Source: Gemmatimonadota bacterium (GTDB lineage: Bacteria; Gemmatimonadota; Gemmatimonadetes; Gemmatimonadales; Gemmatimonadaceae). Taken from it: a DNA stretch of 64,000 bases. Under the pieces are notes generated by a model. The model saw only the letters and a program-made list of their open reading frames with translations, had not been told where the DNA came from and made no database searches. Below are positions 25,948-34,316 of this stretch, piece by piece. Position 1 is the first letter of the stretch. Every line of letters starts with the position of its first letter. Location of the stretch: assembly GCA_021324775.1 (NCBI GenBank), contig JAJPIM010000026.1, forward strand, positions 153,556 to 217,555, written 5' to 3'. The position numbers and the translations under genes are program-made.

Positions 25948-27384
25948 ATGAGCACGCAGGCTTCGTCCCCCCCACAGCTTCGGGTGACGCCAGGCGCATC
26001 GGCGGCGGCGGCGTCCCGGCGTCCGGCGCTGGTGCGCCGGCTTGGTCTGTGGAGCGCGGTCGCCGTGCTCGTCGGCTCGACGATCGGATCGGGGATCTTT
26101 CGCTCGCCCGCGGGTATCGCGACGCGATTGCCGGGACCCGGGCCCATGCTCGCCGTGTGGGCAATCGGCGGGCTGTTCGCCCTTTGCGGGGCGCTGACGC
26201 TCGCCGAGATCGCGGGCGCCTTCCCGGAGACTGGCGGTCTGTACATCTACATCCGGGAAGGGTGGGGCCGGCTCCCGGCGTTTCTGTTCGGCTGGTCGGA
26301 ACTGGTGCTGATTCGCGCCGCATCGCTCGGCGCCGTCTCGACGACATGTGCAGAGTATGGATTCCGGCTGTTCGGCCGCGATCCATCGGCGCCGGAACAC
26401 GTCACGCAGGTCCACTACGTGGCAGCCGCGGCGATCGCGCTGACTGCGTTCTTCAACTATCGTGGGCTGCGTTGGGGATCGGCGGTACAGAACGTGACGA
26501 CCTTCGCCAAATACGGTGGGCTTCTCTTCATCGTGCTGGTGGCGCTCGCACTCGGCTTGCCGGCCACTGGAGGCCACTACACGCCGGTCGTGCCCGCTGG
26601 GAGTCTGCATGCCGTACCATTCGGGTTGGCGCTGGTCAGCGTGTTGTGGGCATTCGACGGCTGGGCGGATCTCAGTTTCGTGGCGGGCGAGGTAAAGGAT
26701 CCGCGACGGATACTGCCGCGCGCCCTCATCGGCGGCACCCTGGCCGTCGTAGCGATCTACCTGCTCGCCAACGTCGCCTATCTCGCGGTGCTTCCGGTGG
26801 GGGAGATCGCGCGGTCGAAGCTCGTCGCGGCGGACGTCGCCCAGCACGTGATGGGCACCCGGGGCGCCATCTTCGTCGCGGCGACCGTCGTGGTGTCGAC
26901 GTTTGGAACCCTCAACGGCTCGCTTCTGACATCGCCGCGGATCTTCTATGCGATGTCGGAGGACCGCCTGTTCTTCAGCAAAGTCGGCGCGGTCCACCCG
27001 CGGTTTGGAACGCCGTATGTCGCAGTGGCGGTATCGGCGACCCTCGGGATCGCGTTTGTACTGCTCCGTACATTCGAGCAACTGAGCGACACATTCGTCA
27101 CCGCGATCGTGCCGTTTTATGCTCTGGGGGTTGCCGCCGTCTTCGTCATGCGGCGCCGGGCCAACTATGACCCGCCGTTTCGTGTGCCGTTGTATCCGGT
27201 GGTGCCGGCTCTCTTCGTGCTCGCCACCATCTGCCTGCTCGCCAACGCCCTTATCAATCCCGACTCCCGGTGGGCGACTGCGGCGGTCCTGGGCACGGTC
27301 GTTCTCGGCGCACCCGTCTATTACGCGACCGTGGGACGGACCCGTGCGGGTGGTGGCTCCGGCGGCGACTCGGCGACTCCCTAG
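25948..27384 (+). CDS. APC family amino acid permease
   Basis: A 478-residue transporter with about 12 membrane helices. The substrate-binding unwound helix 1 reads VGSTIGSGIF, followed by AEIAGAFPETGGLYIYIREG and FGWSELVLIRAASLGA. The pattern is that of the LAT/SteT-like group of the amino acid-polyamine-organocation family, which exchanges or takes up neutral amino acids. ATG 25948 is 83 bases from the divergent heme A operon. Helices run to the C-terminus without a truncation. The exact amino acid is unknown. Confidence 0.9.
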   Translation: MSTQASSPPQLRVTPGASAAAASRRPALVRRLGLWSAVAVLVGSTIGSGIFRSPAGIATRLPGPGPMLAVWAIGGLFALCGALTLAEIAGAFPETGGLYIYIREGWGRLPAFLFGWSELVLIRAASLGAVSTTCAEYGFRLFGRDPSAPEHVTQVHYVAAAAIALTAFFNYRGLRWGSAVQNVTTFAKYGGLLFIVLVALALGLPATGGHYTPVVPAGSLHAVPFGLALVSVLWAFDGWADLSFVAGEVKDPRRILPRALIGGTLAVVAIYLLANVAYLAVLPVGEIARSKLVAADVAQHVMGTRGAIFVAATVVVSTFGTLNGSLLTSPRIFYAMSEDRLFFSKVGAVHPRFGTPYVAVAVSATLGIAFVLLRTFEQLSDTFVTAIVPFYALGVAAVFVMRRRANYDPPFRVPLYPVVPALFVLATICLLANALINPDSRWATAAVLGTVVLGAPVYYATVGRTRAGGGSGGDSATP

Positions 27385-27460
27385 GCCGGGGCGCGGGCCG
27401 CATCCCGCCCTTCACGCGGAGGGCGGACGCGATATGTTGCGTGCGACAGATGCAGAACAC

Positions 27461-28489
27461 ATGCGGAACCTGATCATTGGGGCGATACTCGCCGGGCTGG
27501 CCAGTGCGCGGCCGGCGCCGGCGCAGAGTCCAACCACGCCGCCGTCCGCGTCCCGCCCGCCGGCTTCCGGGGATTCGGCATCCGTCGCGAAACCGGCCCA
27601 CGGTAGCCACGCCCGGGCGCGGCATGCGGCGCGCGTGCACCCCACACACACCATCGCGGGACTGTCCGACTCTGCGCTCGCGACGCGGTGGCCGGTCAAA
27701 GGTCCGGAGCAGTTGCCGGGCGCGATCTTGCCGCACTACAGGATCGTAGCGTACTACGGCAATCCGATGTCCAGGCGAATGGGAATTCTGGGGCAGATCG
27801 CTCCCGATTCGATGCTGGCGCGGCTGCAAGAGGAAGTGCGTGCCTACGCCGCCGCCGATACGGCTACGCCCGTGATGCCCGCGCTCGAGCTGATCGTCAC
27901 TGTCGCGCAGGCGGCCCCCGGAGCCGACGGCAAGTACCGGCTGCGGATGCCCGACACACTCATCGATCGCGTCGCGAGTTGGGCGGACCGCGCGCATGCG
28001 CTGCTGATCCTGGATGTGCAGATCGGACGGAGCACCGTGGCGGAAGAGCTCACGCCACTGGTGAAGTATCTCCAGCGTCCCACCGTCCATCTGGCGCTCG
28101 ATCCGGAGTTCGCGCTGCCACCCGGCAAGGTGCCCGGCCGTGTGATCGGGCGGATGGATGCCGCGCAGGTCAACGAGGCATCCGCCATGCTGGCGGGTCT
28201 CGTAGACGACAACCACCTGTCACCAAAAGTGCTCATCGTACACCGGTTCACGCACCCGATGTTGCGAGAGGCGGATCACATCCGCCTCGACCCGCGGGTC
28301 CAGGTGGTGATCGACATGGATGGTTTCGGACCCGACTGGATGAAGCGAAGTTCCTATCGGGCGTACGTCGCGTCCGACCCGGTGCAATACGCCGGTTTCA
28401 AGGTGTTCTATAAGAACGACAAGCCTGTCATGACGCCGCACGATGTGCTGGCGCTGTTCCCCGCGCCATCGTTCGTGATGTTCCAGTAG
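27461..28489 (+). CDS. Secreted protein of unknown function
   Basis: A 342-residue protein with a clear signal peptide (NLIIGAILAGLASARPAPAQ), a Pro/Ser/His-rich linker of about 50 residues and a globular domain. That domain has ordered strand-like segments YRIVAYYGNPMS, PALELIVTV, ALLILDVQIG, VHLALDPEFAL, KVLIVHRFTHPML and VQVVIDMDGFG at regular spacing, which suggests a TIM barrel. I do not recognise a named family or catalytic residues, though Asp/Glu/His at strand ends would suit a hydrolase. ATG 27461 puts the signal peptide at the start; ATG 27434 is the alternative. Confidence 0.65.
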   Translation: MRNLIIGAILAGLASARPAPAQSPTTPPSASRPPASGDSASVAKPAHGSHARARHAARVHPTHTIAGLSDSALATRWPVKGPEQLPGAILPHYRIVAYYGNPMSRRMGILGQIAPDSMLARLQEEVRAYAAADTATPVMPALELIVTVAQAAPGADGKYRLRMPDTLIDRVASWADRAHALLILDVQIGRSTVAEELTPLVKYLQRPTVHLALDPEFALPPGKVPGRVIGRMDAAQVNEASAMLAGLVDDNHLSPKVLIVHRFTHPMLREADHIRLDPRVQVVIDMDGFGPDWMKRSSYRAYVASDPVQYAGFKVFYKNDKPVMTPHDVLALFPAPSFVMFQ

Positions 28490-28578
28490 CCGGGCCGCCG
28501 GCGTGCGGCTCGGTATCGTGCACGACTGTTTGCCTGCTTCACGTCGCAGCGAGTTCACACGTTCACGGGAGCCGAGCG

Positions 28579-29010
28579 ATGCATCGCAAGTTGTCGATCC
28601 ATATTGTCCCAGTGCTCGTCATCACGGCGGTCGCCGTTGCCTGCTCGTCGAGTACCACCGCGCCGAAGCTCACGGGCCAGCGATTGGCCGGATCGTATTA
28701 CCTCGACACCATATCGAATGCTGCGGTGACGGCATCGTTCCCGGGTCTCGCGGGGACGCTGGTACTGACCGACTCTACGTTTTTCGAGAGCGTTGGCATC
28801 ATCGAAGGACCAGGCGACACCGTCGTCGTCTCACCGCCGGATAGCGGGACATATACGATTTCCGGGTCTACGCTCACCGAGACCTCCGCGAACGCCGCGA
28901 TTCCGGCGGTAACCGCGACTGCGTCGCTACGGGGCGGTGACACGCTCGACGTCACGGTGACGTCACCCGCCCAGGCAGCCGGCACATACGTGTGGGTGCG
29001 CACGAACTGA
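28579..29010 (+). CDS. Small lipoprotein, hypothetical
   Basis: A 143-residue protein with a lipoprotein signal ending AVAC (Cys22) followed by a Ser/Thr-rich tether. The mature part is beta-strand rich with repeated short strands (GTLVLTDSTFFES, GTYTISGSTLTE, DTLDVTVTS), like small outer-membrane-attached beta-sandwich lipoproteins. It lies eight bases before the frame of the TonB receptor gene and is probably co-transcribed with it. Function unknown. Confidence 0.75.
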   Translation: MHRKLSIHIVPVLVITAVAVACSSSTTAPKLTGQRLAGSYYLDTISNAAVTASFPGLAGTLVLTDSTFFESVGIIEGPGDTVVVSPPDSGTYTISGSTLTETSANAAIPAVTATASLRGGDTLDVTVTSPAQAAGTYVWVRTN

Positions 29011-29065
29011 CGTCACCGTGCTTCTCGATCGGCGTCCGGCGCCGGGAGGGCGCTCCGATCCGGTG

Positions 29066-31345
29066 ATGGGGTGGCACTGGATACGGCTGGCGGGGAGGCT
29101 CGTGCCGCTCGTCGCCGCCGCGGTGGCGCTCGGGTCCCGTCCGGTATCGGCCCAGGCCAAAGCTTCGGGCACGTTGGAGGGGATCGTCGTCGACGCTGAC
29201 AGCGGGACGTCGCTTCCCGGCACCACCGTGCTGGTGCTGGGCACGCTCCTTCGCGCTGAGACGGGCTCCGATGGCCGGTTTGTGATCGTTGGCGTCTCCC
29301 CCGGGGCGTACGCGATCCAGGCGCTCCGCATCGGATACAAGAGCGCCACGGTGACGGACGTAGCGGTGGGCTCCGGTCAATCCCAGACCGTGGAGTTACG
29401 AATGGCGCGCGCCGTTGCCGAGCTCGGGGGCGTCGTGGTGACCGCAGATCGCGGAGAGTCCCGCGCGCAGGACGTATCGGCGAGCATCGAGACGATGTCG
29501 CATACCGAGCTCATCAATCGTGACGCGTACCGGCTCGATCAGGCGCTGGGTTTCGTACCCGGCGTCGTCTTCAACGATGGCGACATCGACATCCGGGGGT
29601 CCACTGGGGTGACCGAAGGCGTCGGGAGCCGCGTCCTGATCCTGCTCGACGGGCATCCGGTGCTGTCAGCGGATGGCGCCGAAACCGATTTCAAGGCCAT
29701 CCCGCTGCTCGACGTCGATCATGTCGAAGTCGTGAAGGGTCCGTATTCGGCGCTCTACGGCGGCAACGCGCTCGGCGGAGTGGTGAACGTGATCACGACG
29801 CCGGTGTCGCCGCAGCCGCAGACGTTCTTCGAGGTGCATTACGGAACCTACGACACGCCGCCGGAATTCCGCTTCACGGGTGAAGGGCTGACCGACAAAG
29901 GCGTCGAGGTGCAGCACTCGCGGCAGATCGGCGACGTGGGTGCCCGCCTCGTGATTGGCCGGGAGGAGTCCACCGGGTTTCGCCAGGATGATGGACAGGA
30001 CCAATGGCTTTTCCGAACGAAGCTCATGTACCCGGCCGACGCCGCGCATCCATCGATGCTCTACGCCGTGTGGTCCAATGAGCGGTCCGGCAATTTCTTC
30101 GGCTGGCAGAATCCCAGCCAGCCGTACGCGACGGATCCTCATGATGTGAGGGACTATCAGTGGTACGACAAAGTGAGTGTCGGGTCGAATATCGTGGCAT
30201 TCGCAAATCAGTCCACGCTCGTACAGGTGCAGCCGTATCTCGACTACAACAACTCGCGGAACCACTTCTACCAGAGCGACACGACCGCCTTTCAGTCGCT
30301 GAATCCGATCACCGCGGCGGACTCCGCCACCGATCGCGTGCTGGCGCAATCCGACACGATCAACCGGGCCTTCCACCGTGCCGCGAAATACGGTATGAGT
30401 GGCCAGGTGTCGCTCACGCCCGGCGCGCGGCAGTCCGTCGTCGTCGGCGGCGATGAGTCGGCGACTTCGATCCAGGCCGACGCGCTGGCGCCGGTGCCCG
30501 AGTTGCACGATTGGGGCGCGTACGCGCAGGATCAGATCGGCGTCGGTCCGGCGATCAAGGCGACAGCCGGGGCGCGCGTGGATTCTCACACGTCCGTCGG
30601 CGGCGCCGAGACGGTGTTCAGTCCGAAGCTGGGGCTCGTGTACCGTCTGTCGGACGCACTCGACATCCGCATCTCGGGCAGCCGCGGCTACCGGGCGCCG
30701 AGCGCGATCGAGCAGTTCGTCGATCAGTACCAGCAGGGAGTCCACGTGGTGCCCAATCCGGCTCTCCACGGCGAGACGGCGTGGTCCGAAGAGATCGGAG
30801 CGACGGAGGATCTGGGGCGCCTGTGGTTCGACGCAGCGGTGTTCGAGAGTGACTACCAGAACCTGATCGAGCCCGAGGTCGCGAAAGGAAGTGTCACCTT
30901 TTCGACGTTCCAGTTCCAGAACGTGACCGATGCCAGGATCCGTGGCCTCGATGCCGGCACCAAAGTGGCAGTGGTCCCCGGCCGGGTGGGTCTCTCACTC
31001 AGCTATCTCTATCTCGACACGCAGGATCTGACGCCGCACAGCCCCCTCTATGACACGCCGCTGCCCTATCGCTCCAAGCACGAGGGTACGGCTTCGCTCG
31101 ATTTGTTCGGCGGTCTCATGGGGGCCGACGTGCAGTACCGGAGCCGGATCGAGCGCGTGGAGGTGTACGAGACCGACCCGCGGACCCCGATCACGCTGGT
31201 CGACCTTCGCATGGGCTACCGCGTCCGCGGTGTGATCCTGCAGGCCAAGGCGTCGAACATCTTCCAGGCGCGCTACGTCGATGTACTGGAACGCATCCCT
31301 GGGGCCCCGCGCAGCATTCTGTTCACGGCCCTGAAGGAGCTCTGA
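29066..31345 (+). CDS. TonB-dependent outer membrane receptor
   Basis: A 759-residue outer-membrane protein. A signal peptide (RLVPLVAAAVALGSRPVSAQ) is followed by a carboxypeptidase-regulatory-like domain at about residues 35-115 (GTLEGIVVDADSGTSLPGTTV), a plug domain with IDIRGSTG and VEVVKGPYSALYGGNALGGVVNV, and a 22-strand barrel region to the end. These receptors import siderophores, vitamins or sugars with TonB energy. The extra N-terminal domain is of the type used by SusC-like and many Bacteroidota/Gemmatimonadota receptors. No nearby gene identifies the ligand. ATG 29066 is chosen because it starts the signal peptide; GTG 29018 adds a non-signal stretch. Confidence 0.9.
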   Translation: MGWHWIRLAGRLVPLVAAAVALGSRPVSAQAKASGTLEGIVVDADSGTSLPGTTVLVLGTLLRAETGSDGRFVIVGVSPGAYAIQALRIGYKSATVTDVAVGSGQSQTVELRMARAVAELGGVVVTADRGESRAQDVSASIETMSHTELINRDAYRLDQALGFVPGVVFNDGDIDIRGSTGVTEGVGSRVLILLDGHPVLSADGAETDFKAIPLLDVDHVEVVKGPYSALYGGNALGGVVNVITTPVSPQPQTFFEVHYGTYDTPPEFRFTGEGLTDKGVEVQHSRQIGDVGARLVIGREESTGFRQDDGQDQWLFRTKLMYPADAAHPSMLYAVWSNERSGNFFGWQNPSQPYATDPHDVRDYQWYDKVSVGSNIVAFANQSTLVQVQPYLDYNNSRNHFYQSDTTAFQSLNPITAADSATDRVLAQSDTINRAFHRAAKYGMSGQVSLTPGARQSVVVGGDESATSIQADALAPVPELHDWGAYAQDQIGVGPAIKATAGARVDSHTSVGGAETVFSPKLGLVYRLSDALDIRISGSRGYRAPSAIEQFVDQYQQGVHVVPNPALHGETAWSEEIGATEDLGRLWFDAAVFESDYQNLIEPEVAKGSVTFSTFQFQNVTDARIRGLDAGTKVAVVPGRVGLSLSYLYLDTQDLTPHSPLYDTPLPYRSKHEGTASLDLFGGLMGADVQYRSRIERVEVYETDPRTPITLVDLRMGYRVRGVILQAKASNIFQARYVDVLERIPGAPRSILFTALKEL

Positions 31346-31351
31346 GCCGTC

Positions 31352-31367
31352 CGCGGCGCCTGCCGCG
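31352..31367. terminator. Short GC hairpin between convergent genes
   Basis: CGCGGC at 31352-31357 pairs with GCCGCG at 31362-31367 across a four-base loop, in the 27-base gap between the TonB receptor and mlaD ends. No U-run is present on either side, so termination function is weakly supported. Confidence 0.25.
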
Positions 31368-31372
31368 ACGAG

Positions 31373-32254
31373 CTAGAAGAGGTGCACGTTGATGTAGCGC
31401 TTCGGATTGTTCTTGAGATCCGCTGTGAGGGAGTCGAAGCGCGCGAGCAACGCGTGGACGTCGTTGTAGAGAGCGGGGTCGTTGATGATCTTGCCGGCGG
31501 TCCCTCCTCCGCTGTCGACTTTCGCGAGCACGCTGTTCAATCGCGACGTCGTCTGCTTCAGATTGTCGGTGAGGTTCGCCATGTTGGCGCTGGAGACCTT
31601 GAGATTCCGCACCGTGGAATCCAACGCCGCCGAATCGATCGCGCTCACCGCGCGATTGAGCGAGCGCATGGTTGCCGAGAGCTGCTTGGACTGCTCGGCC
31701 GCGATTTCGGAGAGCTGAACGACCAGGCGGTTGGCGTGTTGCAGCGTCTGGTGCAGGTCCGCGATGCCGCCGCCTTGCACGAGCTCCACCTGAACCGTCT
31801 TGGCGACGTCATTGAGCTTCCCGCTCGCCGTATCGACGCTCGCCAGGATATCGCTGATGGTCGGCGCGGGCCGTCCGTTGGGAATCGTGTCGGACTCCGC
31901 GATGTAGGCCGTTGTCGGGCGGGATGGCTTGAGCGCGACGTCGACGTCGCCGAAAATCCCGTTCGGCTCGATCGTCGCCGTCGTGCCCTGGGGCACGTGA
32001 TACTGCTTGTTGACGCGCATCGTGACGATCAGCGTGCCATCCGGCCGCAGGTCGACGTCGCCGACAAACCCCACGTCCACGCCGGACAACAGCACTGATT
32101 GCCCCTGCTTGATCCCCGATCCCCAGGGGAAGCGAGCATACAATGGGTAGCCGCTCTGGAGTCCGCCGCGCACCAGCCACACGCTCCCCACGAGGAGAAT
32201 GATGAACCCAATGGTGACGACCACCCCCACCAGTACATCGTCGCGATGTTTCAT
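31373..32254 (-). CDS. mlaD: MlaD-family substrate-binding protein (MCE domain)
   Basis: A 293-residue inner-membrane-anchored periplasmic protein with one N-terminal helix (VLVGVVVTIGFIILLVGSVWL) and an MCE domain (about 35-125) containing GIKQGQSVLLSGVDVGFVGDV and GIFGDVDVAL. A long helical tail with many Leu/Ser heptads follows (about 140-290). MlaD proteins form hexameric rings that pass phospholipids between membranes. ATG 32254 overlaps the mlaE stop (ATGA). The long coiled tail is closer to PqiB/MCE proteins of actinobacteria and chloroplast TGD2 than to E. coli MlaD. MlaF is not in this window. Confidence 0.87.
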   Translation of the reverse strand: MKHRDDVLVGVVVTIGFIILLVGSVWLVRGGLQSGYPLYARFPWGSGIKQGQSVLLSGVDVGFVGDVDLRPDGTLIVTMRVNKQYHVPQGTTATIEPNGIFGDVDVALKPSRPTTAYIAESDTIPNGRPAPTISDILASVDTASGKLNDVAKTVQVELVQGGGIADLHQTLQHANRLVVQLSEIAAEQSKQLSATMRSLNRAVSAIDSAALDSTVRNLKVSSANMANLTDNLKQTTSRLNSVLAKVDSGGGTAGKIINDPALYNDVHALLARFDSLTADLKNNPKRYINVHLF

Positions 32255-33117
32255 GCCTGAAGGTATTTGGCCAGGAGTCCGGCCGTGAGGGCATCCAGCA
32301 CGAGGATCCACACCGACGCGATGACCACCGCCTTGGCGGTGGCTTTGCCCACGCCCTCGGCGCCTGCGCTGGCCGTGTAACCCTCGTAGGTGCACAGAAA
32401 CGAGATGGCCCCGCCGAACATCACCGCTTTGAGCAAGCTATAGAACAACTGGAACTGGCTGAATCCGAGACGGAGGCCATCGCGGAAGTCGAAATAGTGG
32501 ATGTCAGTCGCGATCGTGGACGTCAGGAACGCGGCGAAGATGCCGATGGCGTCCGCGTAGATGGTGAGTACCGGCAGCATGATGAGGCCCGCGATCATGC
32601 GCGGCACCACGAGGTACGCCAGCGGGTCGTAGGCCAGGGTCTCGAGGGCGTCGATCTGCTCCGTTACGCGCATCGTCCCGATCTCGGCCGTCATCTGGGC
32701 TCCGACCCGGCCGGCCAGGACCAGGCCAGTGAGCAGCGGACCAAGCTCCAGGATGATCATCTGGCGTGTGATGAGGCCGACGATCGAGAGCTGTACGCCC
32801 GGGAAGAGCTGATACCGGGACTGGAGCGCGATCACGCTTCCGATGAAGGCGGCGACGAGCGATGCGAGCGGCAGGGAGTCGACCCCGATCGCCCGCATCT
32901 GCTTGAGAGTCTCGGGTAGGTACGTGCCCGGCTCGGCGAGCCCGCGCACGACGTCGCGCAAGTAGTACGCGCGCGCGCCGACGCCCGCGAAGGAACCGAC
33001 TATTGTCGTCGAGACCCAATTCGCGATGGCGTCCCGTAACCGGCGGGGGGTGAGCGGGATGGCCCATTCGCCCGAGCCGCCTTCACCGGGGCCGCTGGGA
33101 TATATCCTGGCGCTCAC
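32251..33117 (-). CDS. mlaE: MlaE-family lipid ABC transporter permease
   Basis: A 288-residue membrane protein with an amphipathic N-terminal helix and about five or six membrane segments. The MlaE signature is clear: LPLASLVAAFIGSVIALQSRYQL, ELGPLLTGLVLAGRVGAQMTAEIGTMRVTEQIDAL and LAYLVVPRMIAGLIMLPVL. It forms the permease core that MlaD rings sit on, and it needs an ATPase partner (MlaF) that is not encoded here. GTG 33117 overlaps lptG (GTGA) and its own stop overlaps mlaD. Confidence 0.92.
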   Translation of the reverse strand: MSARIYPSGPGEGGSGEWAIPLTPRRLRDAIANWVSTTIVGSFAGVGARAYYLRDVVRGLAEPGTYLPETLKQMRAIGVDSLPLASLVAAFIGSVIALQSRYQLFPGVQLSIVGLITRQMIILELGPLLTGLVLAGRVGAQMTAEIGTMRVTEQIDALETLAYDPLAYLVVPRMIAGLIMLPVLTIYADAIGIFAAFLTSTIATDIHYFDFRDGLRLGFSQFQLFYSLLKAVMFGGAISFLCTYEGYTASAGAEGVGKATAKAVVIASVWILVLDALTAGLLAKYLQA

Positions 33118-34316
33118 GTCCGGACGCGTGCCAAGAGGTACACTCCGGCGATCGAGAAAATCACGTTCGGGATCCAGGCGGCGAGATACGGGGGGATCAG
33201 CCCTTTGGCACCCACCGCCTTGGTGAGCTGGATCATCATCAGGAAGAGGACCGTCGTCGCCAGGCTGATCGCGATGCCGTAGGCGGCGCCTCCGCGTTGC
33301 GTGCTCGTGGCGAGCGGCGCGCCGAAGAGCGCGATGATGATGCAGGTGACCGGAACCGCGATCTTCTGGGCCAGCTCCACCTTGAGCTCATCGGCGTTGC
33401 CGCCGGAGCGCTGCAGCGCGGTCACGAACCGCCGAAGCTCCGCGAACCGCATGTCTTCCGGGTTCTTGGGCGTGGCCATGAGCTCCCCGGGCGCCTCGCG
33501 CAAATGGTTGTCGCGGGCCGAGTCGAACGACACGACGAAATCCTGTACACTGTCGGGCAGAATGTGGATCGCGCCGGGTCCGAGCGCCCATCGCCGGCCG
33601 CTCTTCCAGTTCGCGTTTTGCGTCGTGAGAATGTACGTCGGGTAGTCGAAACCGACACCACGCCGCTCGATTTCGACGCTGTTCATCACGCCGTGCACGG
33701 CGTCCAGTGAGCCCACCTTGTAGACGCGCCCCTCTTCGGCCGCATACGCGAAATTGAAACGGTCATTGCCTCCCCGGAACTGCTGTTCCTCGAGGATGGC
33801 GTCGTGCTTGGCGTTGGTCACCGGTGCCAACTCGCCGATGCCGAGTCCGAGGAGGGCCGAGAGGCACGCGGCGAAGAAGATCGGCGCCGTGAGCCGATAG
33901 AAACTGATGCCCGAGGCCTTGGCGGCCGTGATCTCGGAGTACCGTGTGAGCGCGCCGATCGAAAACACCGTGGCGAACAGCACGGCTGCCGGGAGCACCA
34001 GAAACATCGAGCCCGGGATCCAGTAGATGTAGCCCAGCGCGATCTGGGGTGCGGGGATGTTGCGTTGCAGGTACGTCTGCAGATGGTCCGTGAGGTCGAT
34101 GACGATCACCAGCACGGGGAAACCGAGCGAGGTCGTCACGAAGATCTTGATCCACTCGAAAAACACGTACCAGTCGAGCGGGCCGATCTTGAAGCTGGAC
34201 GCGCGCGGGTCTTCGGCGAGGGTGCCACGCTCCCGCGGGCGCGGCGGCGCACCGCGCGCCGCGAGCCGGCCTGGCGGCACGGCAGGAGACATCGGCCGGC
34301 CGGCGGCGGCGCTCAC
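33114..34316 (-). CDS. lptG: LPS export permease LptG-type (YjgP/YjgQ family)
   Basis: A 400-residue inner-membrane permease with the YjgP/YjgQ layout: three N-terminal helices (YVFFEWIKIFVTTSLGF onward), a periplasmic beta-jellyroll of about 190 residues (NRFNFAYAAEEGRVYKV region) and three C-terminal helices. FSIGALTRYSEITAAKASGISFYRL is the conserved cytoplasmic coupling loop that meets LptB. With LptF it lifts lipopolysaccharide or a similar lipid from the inner membrane. GTG 34316 overlaps the lptF stop; ATG 34292 would remove eight residues. The first 70 residues are Pro/Arg-rich and not part of the family domain. Confidence 0.88.
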   Translation of the reverse strand: MSAAAGRPMSPAVPPGRLAARGAPPRPRERGTLAEDPRASSFKIGPLDWYVFFEWIKIFVTTSLGFPVLVIVIDLTDHLQTYLQRNIPAPQIALGYIYWIPGSMFLVLPAAVLFATVFSIGALTRYSEITAAKASGISFYRLTAPIFFAACLSALLGLGIGELAPVTNAKHDAILEEQQFRGGNDRFNFAYAAEEGRVYKVGSLDAVHGVMNSVEIERRGVGFDYPTYILTTQNANWKSGRRWALGPGAIHILPDSVQDFVVSFDSARDNHLREAPGELMATPKNPEDMRFAELRRFVTALQRSGGNADELKVELAQKIAVPVTCIIIALFGAPLATSTQRGGAAYGIAISLATTVLFLMMIQLTKAVGAKGLIPPYLAAWIPNVIFSIAGVYLLARVRT

